Source: Dermatemys mawii (lineage: Eukaryota > Chordata > Testudines > Dermatemydidae). Taken from it: a stretch of DNA of 64,000 bases. The translations under genes were made by a program, and so were the position numbers. The DNA lies in the NCBI GenBank assembly GCA_007922305.1, contig ML677358.1, positions 17,967,327-18,031,326 on the forward strand, written 5' to 3'. Of this stretch, positions 11,949-22,367 are shown piece after piece; the stretch's first letter is position 1; each line of letters begins with the position of its first letter. The notes under the pieces were generated by a model. The model saw only the letters and a list, made by a program, of their open reading frames with translations. It had not been told where the DNA came from and ran no database searches.

Positions 11949-14900
11949 TGTGGACACTACAATACACCTAGGACAATGGTTTTTAACTTTTCCTGTATCA
12001 TGGCCTCCTCCTAAAAAACGTTGGGACTCCTCTCCCATGTAGCTATAAAGAAAGAGAAGGATGTGAGAACAAGATTAGAATAGAACATCCACCATGTCAC
12101 ACCTCCAGAACAAATTAATCCGGGTGTAACTCCATTGACTTCAGTATCTCTTGATTCCTTTGTATGTTCCATAAAAGCCATACTTAGTGTCACTATCTAA
12201 TATTGGATGCAAGTTCAAGCCACACAAAAAACCCCTCTAAGAAGCGCTGAAGATTTAACACACCAAGCCTCTGATGCTAAGAGTATTTACAAACTGTTGA
12301 ACCAACAAACGGATTGGCAGGCGAGGGTTGAGGGGACAACACACTTAAAAGGTTCAAGTGGCATTTGAAGCATTCTGCAGAATGTGAAGCCCACTTGAAA
12401 CTAAGCTAGTGCATGCAGGCAGCAGCTGGGATTTATGTGATCCTTCCTCGCAGACAAAGGCTCAAATCTTGTTGGCTCTTGCTCATTTTTTATTAATCCT
12501 TTATTCAGGCAACTACCTTCAGCACTCATAGGGAGTTTGCCTGTGTTAAAACTGAATAAAGGACCTTGCAATTTGTTCTTGTATAAAAGAGTAACCATTG
12601 GCCACAGCATTGGTGGATTCCCAGGTGGTATTATTTATGAAGTCTTCGTGGAGAAATTATCCACTGATCTCCTCACCCACAAATGTATCCTTTTACGTTG
12701 GGTTTGCCTTGCTCCCAGCCTCCTAAAATCAACATCTTTAAGGGGAACTTGGTGCCCGGGAATAAGGAAGTCAGTTTATGATTGGACGTATTAAAAGTAG
12801 AAAGATTATATGATGTGGACCAATGTTAAAGTTAGTATAAATATCGTAAACTTTTAAAGTGAACTCAGCACAAAATATTTTTCTTTCCAGTGGCTGGGAA
12901 AAGTGAGTGTAGCTTTGGTTTTAGTGGTGTGTAACTTCATTGCAAGCAGACACTGGGAAATACAGAATAAAAGTGTTACTACTGTGGTGCTGGGTTTTGC
13001 CTTTATGAACAATGCTCTGGGAGCAATCTGCGGAAGAGCTGGTTTTAGGATTTAGAATCACTGATCCTCAACTAGATGCAGCCTTGTAAATATTGTTATG
13101 CCTTAGATTTCCTCGTCAAATACCCTAAATAAGAATAACACAATGCCCCTTTTGGTGCTGGCAATAACCCCGTATGTGATAAGGGCTTGAAATACAGGAG
13201 GATTGCTCTTTATGTCTAAGTCACCTGACATGTTCAAGGGTTACAAAAGATTATACTCACGGTCATATGATCCATTGACTCCAGCCGCATCCTCCCTTAT
13301 GCAGAAAATATAAACACACCAATGGAGAAGCCTAGGATGGAGGTCCTGGCAGATGATGAGATAATTGTTGTGTCTCCAAATAGACTGGCTCCAAATAGAC
13401 TCCAAAGAGGCTGTAAGGAGCCTAAATACCTTTTAGGGTCTGGGCGCTGGAGTTTAAAGTACCTTGAAAAGATGAAGATCTGATTCAGGGTACTTGGATT
13501 CATGACAGAAGACGAGATCTTCAGCTGATGTTAACCAGCACAACACAATTGACTTCAATGTATACACTCCCCAGTCACCAACAAGCTGAGCTGAATTTCA
13601 GCCCTTGAGATGATCAGCCTGGGTAACAGGGATTCCTGTATTTCTGCTGGGTGACAGGGATGCCTGTTCTTCTCTTTCACACACATCTAGTCTACAAAGG
13701 TCTGGTCTAGAGAATTACCTAAGGTCAGATCAGTCCTAGGCAGTAAAATATCCAGGCAAGAAGCAGTGCATCCTGAGTGCAATGGGGAAAAGGTTGAAAA
13801 AACTGGGGTGCAGAACTGACCTCACACTCTCACAGTATTGGGGGGAGGCAGAGAAGTTGATATAACACTACCTGTGTGACACCCCTGCCCTCTGGGACAC
13901 CACGCTGAGCTGTTTTTCACGTGAGGCTTGCTTCCAAAGGGCCTGATTTTCCTCCCATTCATACAAGTTTTGGATCAGTCTAATTCCATTGGATCAGTCT
14001 AATTCTATTGCCTTCAGTGAAATTACTCTGGATGTAACAGCAGTGTGACTCCAAGAAGAATCAGTCCCATTGACTCCTAAGCCAGTGAATAGTTACAAAG
14101 CATGTGGGATGGACCTAAATACCCTAACAGTTAATTGGCTGAGAACCCCAAACTCATTCCACTTGTGACTGAGGCAAGATTTGAAAGGACAACTCCAGAG
14201 GCTAGTTAACTGCCTACCCCTGATTTTGACACTCTTGAAAAAATTCTTTGTGAATACAAGAAAATGAATGTCCACCAAAAGATGCAAATAAATTCCAAAG
14301 AGAATGCTGCTCAACTTCTGTTTAGGGCTATGTCCCCTGTTCTTCTATTGTCTTGATATGATTTTGTTCTTATTGTAAGTATTTATTTACAGACTGTGAG
14401 AAAAATACATGACCTTGCATGGCCCACAGCAGGTGCGCCACAAACTAGGCTAATTCCTGGAACAACCGCAGTAATCTCTCCCTCCCTTATTATGGCCATT
14501 TCTTTAATGTGGGAACTTAAGAGTTCACACCCACTGGAATATTTCGAGGGGTTGAAAAATATAAATAAGCTACCTGGGGCTTCAATGCACTGGCTCAGCA
14601 TGATTATATGGTGCTAGTCTTTGTTTTCACTGTATTGCCTTCTCTTTTTGGGGCCAGTGGAATAAGTGAGTTGTAGGCTACACACCTTACAAATCAGTCT
14701 ATCCTGACACTGCTGGAGCATTCATTACAAGCTGTAAAAAAAAAAATAAAAACACTAGCTAGGAAGGTTTCAGTGCTACAGCCCAATTTTCCATTGCAAT
14801 AACCCAATTAACTGGTGTGTGTTTGTTTTACAAAGCTCTAAGCTACAATAAACCATGCAGATACACAGGCTGCAGAAAGCTCCGTAATTAGGACAAGGTG

Positions 14901-16766
14901 TACAAATTAAACCACTCTTTTTAAACTTCAAACCAGCTAACTTCTGACATACTGTACTGCTGGGGCTTCTGGGACTAAACCCAATTAACATCTTAGTATT
15001 TTATAAGCATCGTTTTAATTGCATTTGTATGCTATCTTCTCTCCAAGAGCCTTTCAAGGTGCTAGCCCTTGTTCAGGTTTTATTACTTTAGTGATTTAAA
15101 GCTACTCTATCTGTTCTTCCCGTTAATAATGACTAGTGCTACTTCAATTGCTGGTCTGACATAAAACTGAGCTCTCTGAAGAATTATACTTTAGAACAGT
15201 TACATTTAACTTTATTATTACATTTTTAATCCCCCCCCCCATGTGAACATTACACCTTGAAACGTTTTATCAAACTGTCAGCTTTATAAGTGCAAGAAGA
15301 GTGAATGTTTTACTTGTCAGCATTTCGTTATGGCTCAGCCTCTTGGCCTACGTGCGACACATTTTGCACCATTTGACACTGTCTTGCAGAGAGAGGGCTT
15401 TAGCACCGCACAGAGTCCCAAGATGCACGTGGGGAAGGGGAGAAGTTTAACTCTTTCAGGGATGGCAAAAAAAGTCCAATCACTGAAGCTTTGAGTTCAG
15501 CCGAGATGAACGGGTGACTGTCTCATTTTGTTTGATGATTTACAAGCCTCTGCTATTATTACTGTGAGTAGATATATTGACTGCAATGGGATTGCTCATG
15601 TGTGGAAGAATTGGGCCTTAGCTGGAACATTGGAAAATTCCATGGAAAATCTGATGCATTTGAAGGAATGTGAATTCCCATCACTTTGCTTTCACTGTAA
15701 AATTCTCCCACGTGCTATAGTCTTCTGTAAGCATCTGTTTTTGGAAACTCATCCTGCATTGCAAAGATCAAGTGAGATTTTAAGAGAGATTTAAAGGTAT
15801 TAAAAAGTATCATGGGAAACTCCCTCCTCATCCATTTAATGAAATGATACATAAAATACATTATCAGCTCCTTTCCCCAGTACAGTATTTATATCCTTCC
15901 ATCCTTTTTGGGAGGAAAAATATATAGGAATGTGTTGGATCTTATTGAAAGGATAAAATGACTAAAATGTTTACTTTATAATGCTGGCAGCCAAGCTCAA
16001 AATATTTTTCCTCTTTGCGAAATGCAACTTACGGTGAATATGTACTAATGTTACTCTCATTTAGGGTTTCTGTTATCTGGATACAAGTATGGGGTCTTAA
16101 AAATGCAGAAGGTTCCTCCTGGAATATTTTGAACCTTTTCACTTGATTGAATGTCTTGTCAAACCAAACTGGCAGCAGCTCTCCTGGAGCTGCCTGAATC
16201 TATGCAGATATGATTTCTATCATGCCTTTATTATGTGTAGCCCATAATAAGGATGAGCATGTATAAATCATCTATGGCTGGCACTTAGGATGCAATACTC
16301 AAAGGAGAAAGACATTTCTGTCTTCAAATGTCTAGTAATTTCAGATATTATACAGTAAGTCTCCCAGAACCATACAATCCTCAATTCCATGCAGTCCTCC
16401 TGTGAAAGAATAGGACTTTCATATCTTCCTTGAAAGAGTCACCAGTGAGATAAGAACTGGGCAGCTAAGATGTGTGCTGTGTATTGCCAGGGTGGGTGTA
16501 TCGAAGTTCATTTGCAAAGCCCTTCTAAGAAATTTGCAAAGAGATGAAGATTTTTGCCTCTAACAGTCCTCACATAGAATTTATATGTGTGTGTTGGTAT
16601 AAATGTATACACAGACGTTTTCCTCCCTTCTCTGCTCCCATGGTGTGTTCATCTATGTTCTGAAACATCCACAATAGGCAATACACTATATAATGTGTGT
16701 ATTTGTGTGTTTTCTAAGCAATCATGCCAAATAGTAATATGTAAAATTAAGTAACACATGAGATGG
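11949..16766. other. AT-rich DNA, little recognised
   Basis: No gene. Two small tandem duplications are visible: an approximate 27-bp unit at 13619-13675 (gggtaacagggattcctgt, then gggtgacagggatgcctgt) and a 19-bp unit at 13971-14008 (tggatcagtctaattccat). The part around 14380-14650 is evenly composed and could be conserved non-coding DNA, but sequence alone cannot show it. Confidence 0.35.
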
Positions 16767-16769
16767 GAG

Positions 16770-17216
16770 CTGATCTGAAAAATTCTTACAAACAGTGATG
16801 CTCTCAACTCTGCACTATCTCGAATGAGCTGGTCAAAAGTAAATGCAAAATGTTTCTCAAAAATTCAGAAGTATTAAAGTTGTTTCTGTTCTGCAGGGAC
16901 CCATTCTTCATTTTTTGGTATAATTTTATGAATATAGGTTTACAGAAATATTTATAGAAATCACTTCCAAAATCATTTCTGATTTTTTTTATTACTGAAA
17001 ATCCCAGTTTTCAGTAGGAAAATGTGGGCTTTGGTAAAAATATTTGATAATGATTAAAAAATGACAATAATAAAATGTATGATTAAAAATTCAGTAAAAA
17101 GGGCACAGAAAATGGAACATTTTGATAATTTCAGCAATTTTTATGAAAAGCTTTGTATTTTTTAATGGCCATTTCTGATGAAAAATAATTTTGTTGAAAA
17201 AATTTCTTACCAGCTC
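16770..17216. mobile_element. Probable decayed copy of the GAGCTGGT MITE
   Basis: The left part has gagctgatctgaaaaattc and the right end gaaaaaatttcttaccagctc; between them are many TTTTCA/TGAAAA words as in the copy at 11022-11296. The ends are degenerate, so the limits are approximate. Confidence 0.35.
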
Positions 17217-17666
17217 TCTCTCTTCACACACATCCCCCTCCCGCCCCCCGAATTTGTCAAAGAAAAGATAGCGTTATCTCTGTCTTTCAAATTCCACACA
17301 ATCAGATGTCATTATGACAGGAATTTATGAAACTACCTTCCCTGATACTCCAAAATGATATGTAAATCAGAGATACCTGTAATCACGGAGGTGGTTATAA
17401 ATGGGATGAATGCTTTCGGGGATCATGGGGATAGAAAGCAAAATAACATCTTATATGAAAGAATCTTAAATTGAGGGTGGAGTACAAAATTCTGAGCTCT
17501 TTGTAAAAGTATATTATTTTCTACTGTGTCAGAAAAAAGCAAACATGATAACAGGCGTCACTGGGAATGATCTCTAGTCACGACCACTAATTCTACTGTT
17601 TAGTGTACAGTTGCCTGCCACATCTCACAGGCTGGACAATCCCATATGTCATTGTTATTGTGACTA

Positions 17667-17678
17667 TGTTTATACAGA
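17667..17678 (+). repeat. Target-site duplication, left
   Basis: tgtttatacaga occurs here and at 17847-17858, bracketing the foldback element. The 12-bp length fits LINE-type target-primed integration. Confidence 0.85.
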
Positions 17679-17846
17679 AACAACGAGGAGTCTGGTGGCA
17701 CCTTAAAGACTAACAGATTTATTTGGGCATAAGTTTACCCACGAAAGCTTATGTCCAAATAAATCTGTTAGTCTTTAAGATGCTACTAGACTCCTTGTTG
17801 TTTTTATGGATACAGACTAACACGGCTACCCCCTAATACTTGACAC
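17679..17846. mobile_element. Foldback short retroelement, copy 1
   Basis: The first half (from aacaacgaggagtctggtgg to gggcataag) is repeated as its reverse complement in the second half (cttatgtccaaataaatctg to actccttgttg), giving arms of about 53 bp. The tail reads gactaacacggctacccc. A 12-bp target duplication flanks it. I recognise it as a very common turtle short element, but know no formal name. The inverted structure resembles twin-primed 5' inversion of a LINE-mobilised transcript. Confidence 0.75.
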
Positions 17847-17858
17847 TGTTTATACAGA
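17847..17858 (+). repeat. Target-site duplication, right
   Basis: Second copy of tgtttatacaga, identical to 17667-17678. Confidence 0.85.
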
Positions 17859-18013
17859 GTGGTCATCTGCCTTTACCTAGCACAGGTTGCATACTTATAG
17901 TAAAAACACGTTTATTGGACTGAGGGAGGTTTTAATATTGTACTTTCTGCATATTTAAGATGATGGCACCACAAAGTGCAGATTTTGTTTGACAAGTGAC
18001 CTTATAACACCTT

Positions 18014-18223
18014 AAAAAGCAACAAAGAGTCCTGTGGCACCCTATAGACTAACAGATGTTTTAGAGCATAAGCTTTCGTGGGTGAATACCCACTTCGTCG
18101 GATGTATTTCATCGGTATTCACCCACGAAAGCTTATGCTTTAATACACCTGTTAGTCTATAAGGTGCCACAGGTCTCTTTGCCGCTTTTGCAGATCCAGA
18201 GTAACACGGCTACCCCTCTGATA
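18014..18223. mobile_element. Foldback short retroelement, copy 2
   Basis: Same architecture as its neighbour: arm 1 starts agcaacaaagagtcctgtgg, the middle contains gctttcgtgggtgaataccc and its reverse complement, and the tail is gagtaacacggctacccctc. The flanks carry a 12-bp duplication, ttataacacctt, at 18002-18013 and 18224-18235. It is a different subfamily from copy 1 (agagtcctgtggcacc rather than ggagtctggtggcacc). Confidence 0.78.
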
Positions 18224-18499
18224 TTATAACACCTTCTTACTCAACAAATCTGCCCTCCAGGCATAATCAGAGTCTATTAGGAGTAGGAGATGAGGTCAAA
18301 GCCCATTGAAGGAGGTGAAAAAATTCTCATTGACTTCAATGTGTTTTTCACCGGGTGCTAAGTTTTCATTACCATCTCCTCCTTTACACTTTCAACTGAC
18401 ACTGAACAGTCCAGGAAGATAAACTGGATTTTCTTCTCTTATACACACACACAATAATTATCATATAATAAGGCTCCCAAAGCAAGGGATAAGAGGGAA

Positions 18500-19713
18500 G
18501 ATCCTTTCATGGATTGAGAACTAGTTAAAAGACAGGGAAAAAGGGGTACGAATAAATGGTAAATTTTCAGAATGGAGAGGGGTAACTAGTGGTGTTCCCC
18601 AGGGGTCAGTCCTAGAACCAATCCTATTCAACTTATTCATCAATGATTTGGAGGAAGGGGTAAACAGTGAGGTGGCAAAGTTTGCAGATGATACTAAACT
18701 GCTCAAAATAGTTAAGACCCAAGCAGACGGTTCTGTGAGATCTTTTTGAAGTTCTTCACAAAGTGATTGGGCAACAAAATGGCAAATGAAATTTAATGTG
18801 GATAAATGTAAAGTAATGCACTTTGGAAAAAATAACCCCAACTATACGTACAATATGATGGGGGCTAATTTAGCTACAACTATTCAGGAAAGAGATCTTG
18901 GAGTCATAGTGGATAGTTCTCTGAAGATGTCCATGCAGTGTGCAGCGGCAGTCAAAAAAGCAAACAGGATGTTAGGAATCATTAACAAAGGGATAGAAAA
19001 TAAGACGGAGAATATCTTATTGCCCCTATACAAATCCATGGTGCGCTCACATCTTGAATACTGTGTACAAATGTGGTCTCCTCATCTCAAAAAGGATATA
19101 CTGGCATTAGAAAAGGTTCAGAGAAGGGCAACTAAAATGATTAGGGGATTGGAATGGGTCCCATATGAGGAGAGATTAAAGAGGCTAGGACTTTTTAGCT
19201 TGGAAAAGAGGAGACTAAGGGGGGATATGATAGAGGTATATAAAATTATGAGTGGCGTGGAGAAAGTCAATAAGAAAAAGTTATTTACTTGTTCCCATAA
19301 TAGCAGAACTAGGGGCCACCCAATGAAATTAGTGGGCAGCAGGTTTAAAACAAATAAAAGGAAGTTCTTCTTCACACAGCGCACAGTCAACCTGTGGAAC
19401 TCCTTGCCTGAGCAGGCTCTGAAGGCTAGGACTAGAACAGGGTGTAAAAGAGAACTGGATAAATTCATGGAGGCTAAGTCCATTAATGGCTATTAGCCAG
19501 GCTGGGTAAGGAATGGTGTCCCTAGCCTCTGTTTGTCAGAGGGGGGTGATGGATGGCAGGAGAGAGATCACTTGATCTTTACCTGTTAGGTTCACTCGCT
19601 TCGGGGCACCTGGCATTGGCCACTGTCTGTAGACAGGATACTGGGCTGGATGGACCTTTGGTCTGACCCAGTATGGCCCTTCTTATGTTCTTATGTTATG
19701 TTCTTATGTTCTA
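18500..19713 (+). mobile_element. CR1 LINE, 5'-truncated, sense
   Basis: A relatively young copy covering the second half of the RT gene and the whole 3' end, closing with tandem cttatgtt repeats at 19681-19713. Order: ggtgttccccaggggtcagt (QGSVLGP block, about 18590-18610), the A-K-F-A-D-D-T-K-L block at 18675-18701 with the catalytic Asp pair, then the C-terminal frame annotated next. The 3' UTR has the standard gggctggatggacctttggtc. The 5' part is missing, so it cannot move. Confidence 0.92.
18786..19496 (+). pseudogene. CR1 reverse transcriptase C-terminal remnant
   Basis: A 236-codon open frame encodes the thumb/C-terminal part of the CR1 ORF2 reverse transcriptase. Visible motifs in order: [11 protein letters not shown] (residues 4-14), [13 protein letters not shown] (about 36-48), [13 protein letters not shown], a [13 protein letters not shown] block (about 89-101), [11 protein letters not shown] and a C-terminal [14 protein letters not shown]. 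The catalytic F-A-D-D lies upstream in the same frame but is cut off by an in-frame TGA at 18747-18749, and the endonuclease and RT N-terminus are absent. It is a fragment of a retrotransposon gene, not a host gene; the ATG is an internal Met. Confidence 0.88.
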
Positions 19714-20112
19714 AGGCCTGTCTTTACTTGCATAGCTCCAAGTACAGTTTTGGTCCTTAAGTCATAGATGAATGAGTGATAATGAATACATTAATTTATA
19801 AGCAACAGAACAATTAATGAATTTTCAATTAATGCTGATGATTCATGAGCCAGAAAGAACCCAGTAGGGGCAATCTTTTTGTTTGTAAACAAAGACACTT
19901 TGCTCTGAAGTCACTAAGAGACAATAAATATGGAACCCTGAGATACCATCTCTTGAGTCCCTCTTCAGAGTAGAACAGCACTTTCATTATGGCAGGAAAA
20001 GCTGATAGAGTTATTGATAAGGGATTAGAGAGTGGGTTCACTGTTCTTAGGATAATATGGTCATACCAATAGTCCCTGTAATCCAATATCCTCCTTTCAT
20101 TGGTTGGCATTA

Positions 20113-20428
20113 AGGGTACGTGTGCACTGCAGCTAACAGCATGCTTCCCATCTTGCACAGACAGACACACCCCAACTCTGCTCCAGCAAGTGAGCTAAAA
20201 ATAGCAGAGTAGCCAGTATGGGCAGCAGCTGAGGCCAGCTGTCTGAGTGCAAATCCACCCAGACCTCCTGGGTACATACTCGGGGGGCTAGGTTGAGCCT
20301 CTGCCCATGGTACTCCCCTAGCTACACTGCTATTTGTAGTGCAGCAGTTTGAACAGAGCTAGTGAGTGTCTGTCTACTCAGGCTGGGAAATGCCCTTCCA
20401 GATGCAATGTAGACATGGCCTCAGAGGC
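20113..20428. mobile_element. MITE of the 'GTCTACACTGC' type
   Basis: The left end aagggtacgtgtgcactgca and right end gatgcaatgtagacatggcc are imperfect inverted repeats. The interior has gtagtgcagcag and tagctacactgc, as in related turtle MITEs. It ends only 8 bp before the provirus LTR, so the provirus inserted next to it. Confidence 0.55.
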
Positions 20429-20431
20429 TTC

Positions 20432-20436
20432 AGGCA
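20432..20436 (+). repeat. Provirus target-site duplication, left
   Basis: aggca directly precedes the TG of the left LTR and is repeated exactly at 23508-23512 after the right LTR. Five bases fits class III ERVs and Metaviridae-type (gypsy-like) integrases. Confidence 0.85.
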
Positions 20437-20937
20437 TGTTATAGGGTATTTTTTTGTTTTGTAGGAATCAGGTATATAAATAGTTGTTGAATAGAGGTGG
20501 TGAGTTTATTGAGGGCAAAGTGATATATTTGTAGCAGGGGCTTTGTTTGTTGTTGTTATTAAATGGGGATTTGGTGCATTGGAGTAATGTTTGGGGAAGA
20601 AGTTTATTGTGTGTGGGTATATAGGTAAAGAAATAATAGGAATATTTGTATTTTATGTATATTTTATGAATAATTAATATTTTTTTTTGTTTTGTTAGTA
20701 TGTAGGTGTTTTATTTTAAGGTAAGTAAATTGTGAGAGCTAAGTTTGGCATGGGAAATATGTGATAATAGGGCAAAGACTGATAACAGTGGCTGAAAGTA
20801 TTTTTTTTTTTTAAGAGTGGTGGGGAAAATGAGTATACACCCCCCCCAGAGTGGGGGGGTGAGTATTTTTTTTTTTGGAGTTGAGGATGAGAGCGTTTTT
20901 AGTATTTTATTGTTATAATGTTTTGCGTATTTTTATA
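20437..20937 (-). repeat. Provirus 3' LTR, C-depleted
   Basis: It aligns end to end with 22948-23507, beginning tgttatagggtatt versus tgttgcagggtact and ending gtatttttata versus gcacccttaca. Almost every C of the other LTR reads T here, while A, G and T are largely unchanged. It is shorter (501 vs 560 bp), mainly because the U3 tandem unit has one copy fewer. The minus-strand polyadenylation signal AATAAA (tttatt, 20505-20510) is intact. The octamer-like ATGCAAAT in U3 of the partner is altered here. Confidence 0.88.
20838..20860 (+). other. Unedited C-run facing a G-run (hairpin)
   Basis: C8 at 20840-20847, a 5-base spacer (agagt) and G7 at 20853-20859 can form a 7-bp all-GC stem. These are the only CpC cytosines left in the edited tract. 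Just upstream gagcacac has become gagtatac, and just downstream every C of the partner LTR reads T. Confidence 0.8.
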
Positions 20938-21640
20938 TTTTGGGTTTTTTTTTTTAGAGATTTTAGTGAAAGGGTTAAGGAAAACAAATGACGTTGGCAA
21001 AAAGTAGTAGTATTTTTAAAAATTATATATATAATTATTATAATAATATTTATATATAAAAAGCATATATTTATATAGAGGGCTGTGTTAATATTTGATT
21101 TATATTATAAAAATTAATATAAACAATAATTTTATACATATTTTTTAGGAGTTTGTGGCATTGTAATATGAAGGACACTACACTGATGTTTAAAAAGCAG
21201 GTTTTCATAACGTTGCCGACCGCATATGTATGGAGGAGGCAAAAGGCAGTAAAGTTTAGGGCATTTTGGGCTAGAGCCACCCACATAGTTACAACCATGC
21301 TTTTGCCAACAGACAGGCAGCCCTGCAAGAATATTAAAAAAAGCACTTGATTAGTTGGTGCCATGAGGCCGTTGGGGGGGGGGGGGGGCAGTTCTTTTGT
21401 TTTGTAACATAACAGCCCAGCCTTTTTTTGTGGCGAGGATGGTTGCGGCTTTAGCTTTTTTTTTAGGATTAGTTTACTAGACATTGGCCGGGGGGGGGGG
21501 GTGCCCTCTGTGGTGGTTGTTGCTTTGCTTTGCACCTGTGGAAGGCGGGGAGAGCGGACACAAATTACAGAAAGAGCAGTCCCCGCTTCCCAATGAAGGG
21601 AGGCATTAGTCTGGTTTTTACAGGTCACAGCACCCAGCGC
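20938..21640 (-). pseudogene. Provirus interior, 3' part, no domain recognised
   Basis: A minus-strand frame (21628-21071) spans this part, with long proline stretches encoded by homopolymeric C tracts at 21374-21389 and 21491-21501. Its C-terminal third lies in the edited tract and is rich in Asn, Ile, Tyr and Lys, as expected after G-to-A change. I recognise no retroviral domain. It may be the scar left when pol and env were lost. The region beside the LTR (20938-20955, thymine-rich on the + strand) would be the polypurine tract in the proviral sense. Confidence 0.4.
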
Positions 21641-21813
21641 TTTGTTTTTGCTATTGCTGGTACGTTGCCAGGTGAATACAAATTGATTTTAACTTTTAGA
21701 AATAATAATAATTAAAACAAAAGCATTAGCAAAATTAGTAACTACATGCCAGGGGAGGCCATACTGCGTCTCCACTTGCCCCCCACTGCAGAACATTAAT
21801 ACCCAAAATGTAC

Positions 21814-22095
21814 TTACTGATGGGTGCCACTAGCACTGTCGCGTGGGGTGGGGTGGGGGCGTGGTGCCTTACCCAGGGTGAGAGTGACAGTTACGGCGAC
21901 TGCCCACAGCTTCGAGCCACCCAGGCTCCGTACTACAGTCGAGCGCCCCACCTTTTGCGTGGAGTGGGGGATGATGATTTTGGCTCCTGTGTTTAGCAAG
22001 GTCATGACATGCTGGGTCCCTCCATGCGGCCACTGGATCGTGAGTGGGATGAAGGGGCGGCGGTTCCCCGCCTCCCGGGTCGGGCGCATGGCCAC
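21814..22095 (-). pseudogene. Retroviral aspartic protease remnant
   Basis: The minus-strand frame carries the retropepsin signature. After R-R-P-F-I-P-L-T-I-Q-W comes V-M-T-L-L-N-T-G-A-K-I-I-I-P (active-site block, 22012-21970), followed by hydrophobic strands ending in V-T-V-T-L-T-L-G. Retropepsins need Asp in L-[LVI]-D-T-G-A; here the codon at 21993-21991 is AAC, giving Asn, so this copy would be inactive. No flap or second conserved G-R-[DN] block is clear, and RT does not follow. It processes Gag/Pol in intact relatives. The call rests on one motif plus its position in the provirus. Confidence 0.6.
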
Positions 22096-22367
22096 ATACT
22101 GAACGGGGGACCCGCCTCCCCGTCACAAGGCACGCGGAAGACTCCAATTTACCGGGGCATTCGGCTTCACCGGGCGCGCCGGCTTCTGCTTTTCTCTCCT
22201 CCCCCGATTTCTGATAAAATTTTTTTACAATTTTCTGTAGCTTACTTGTTTTAAAGGTACAAATAGCCTTTTGAAGTAAATTACCCCCCGCTCGCAACTC
22301 TTGCATCGAGTGCGCCTGTTGGGGGGGGGGTGTCAGCCTTCTCACTCTTCGAGGCTGCGAAAGAGCT

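Larger units (their letters stand above)
20437..21180 (+). other. Strand-biased C-to-T hypermutated tract
   Basis: In 20437-21165 I count only about 30 C residues in roughly 729 bases, nine of them in or beside one C-run at 838-847 of kilobase 20. The left edge coincides with the LTR/host junction: the preceding host bases (ggcctcagaggcttcaggca) have ordinary C content. On the right, C returns after about 21165; the first unconverted TpC is near 21206 and CpC near 21217. In the proviral sense this is G-to-A in the 3'-terminal 0.75 kb. The pattern matches deamination of minus-strand cDNA; the enzyme is inferred, not seen. Confidence 0.85.

Noticed and set aside
20437..20937. C-depletion explained by CpG methylation decay
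   Set aside because: CpG decay acts on both strands and only on CpG; here nearly all TpC, CpC and ApC on one strand are changed with almost no matching G-to-A.
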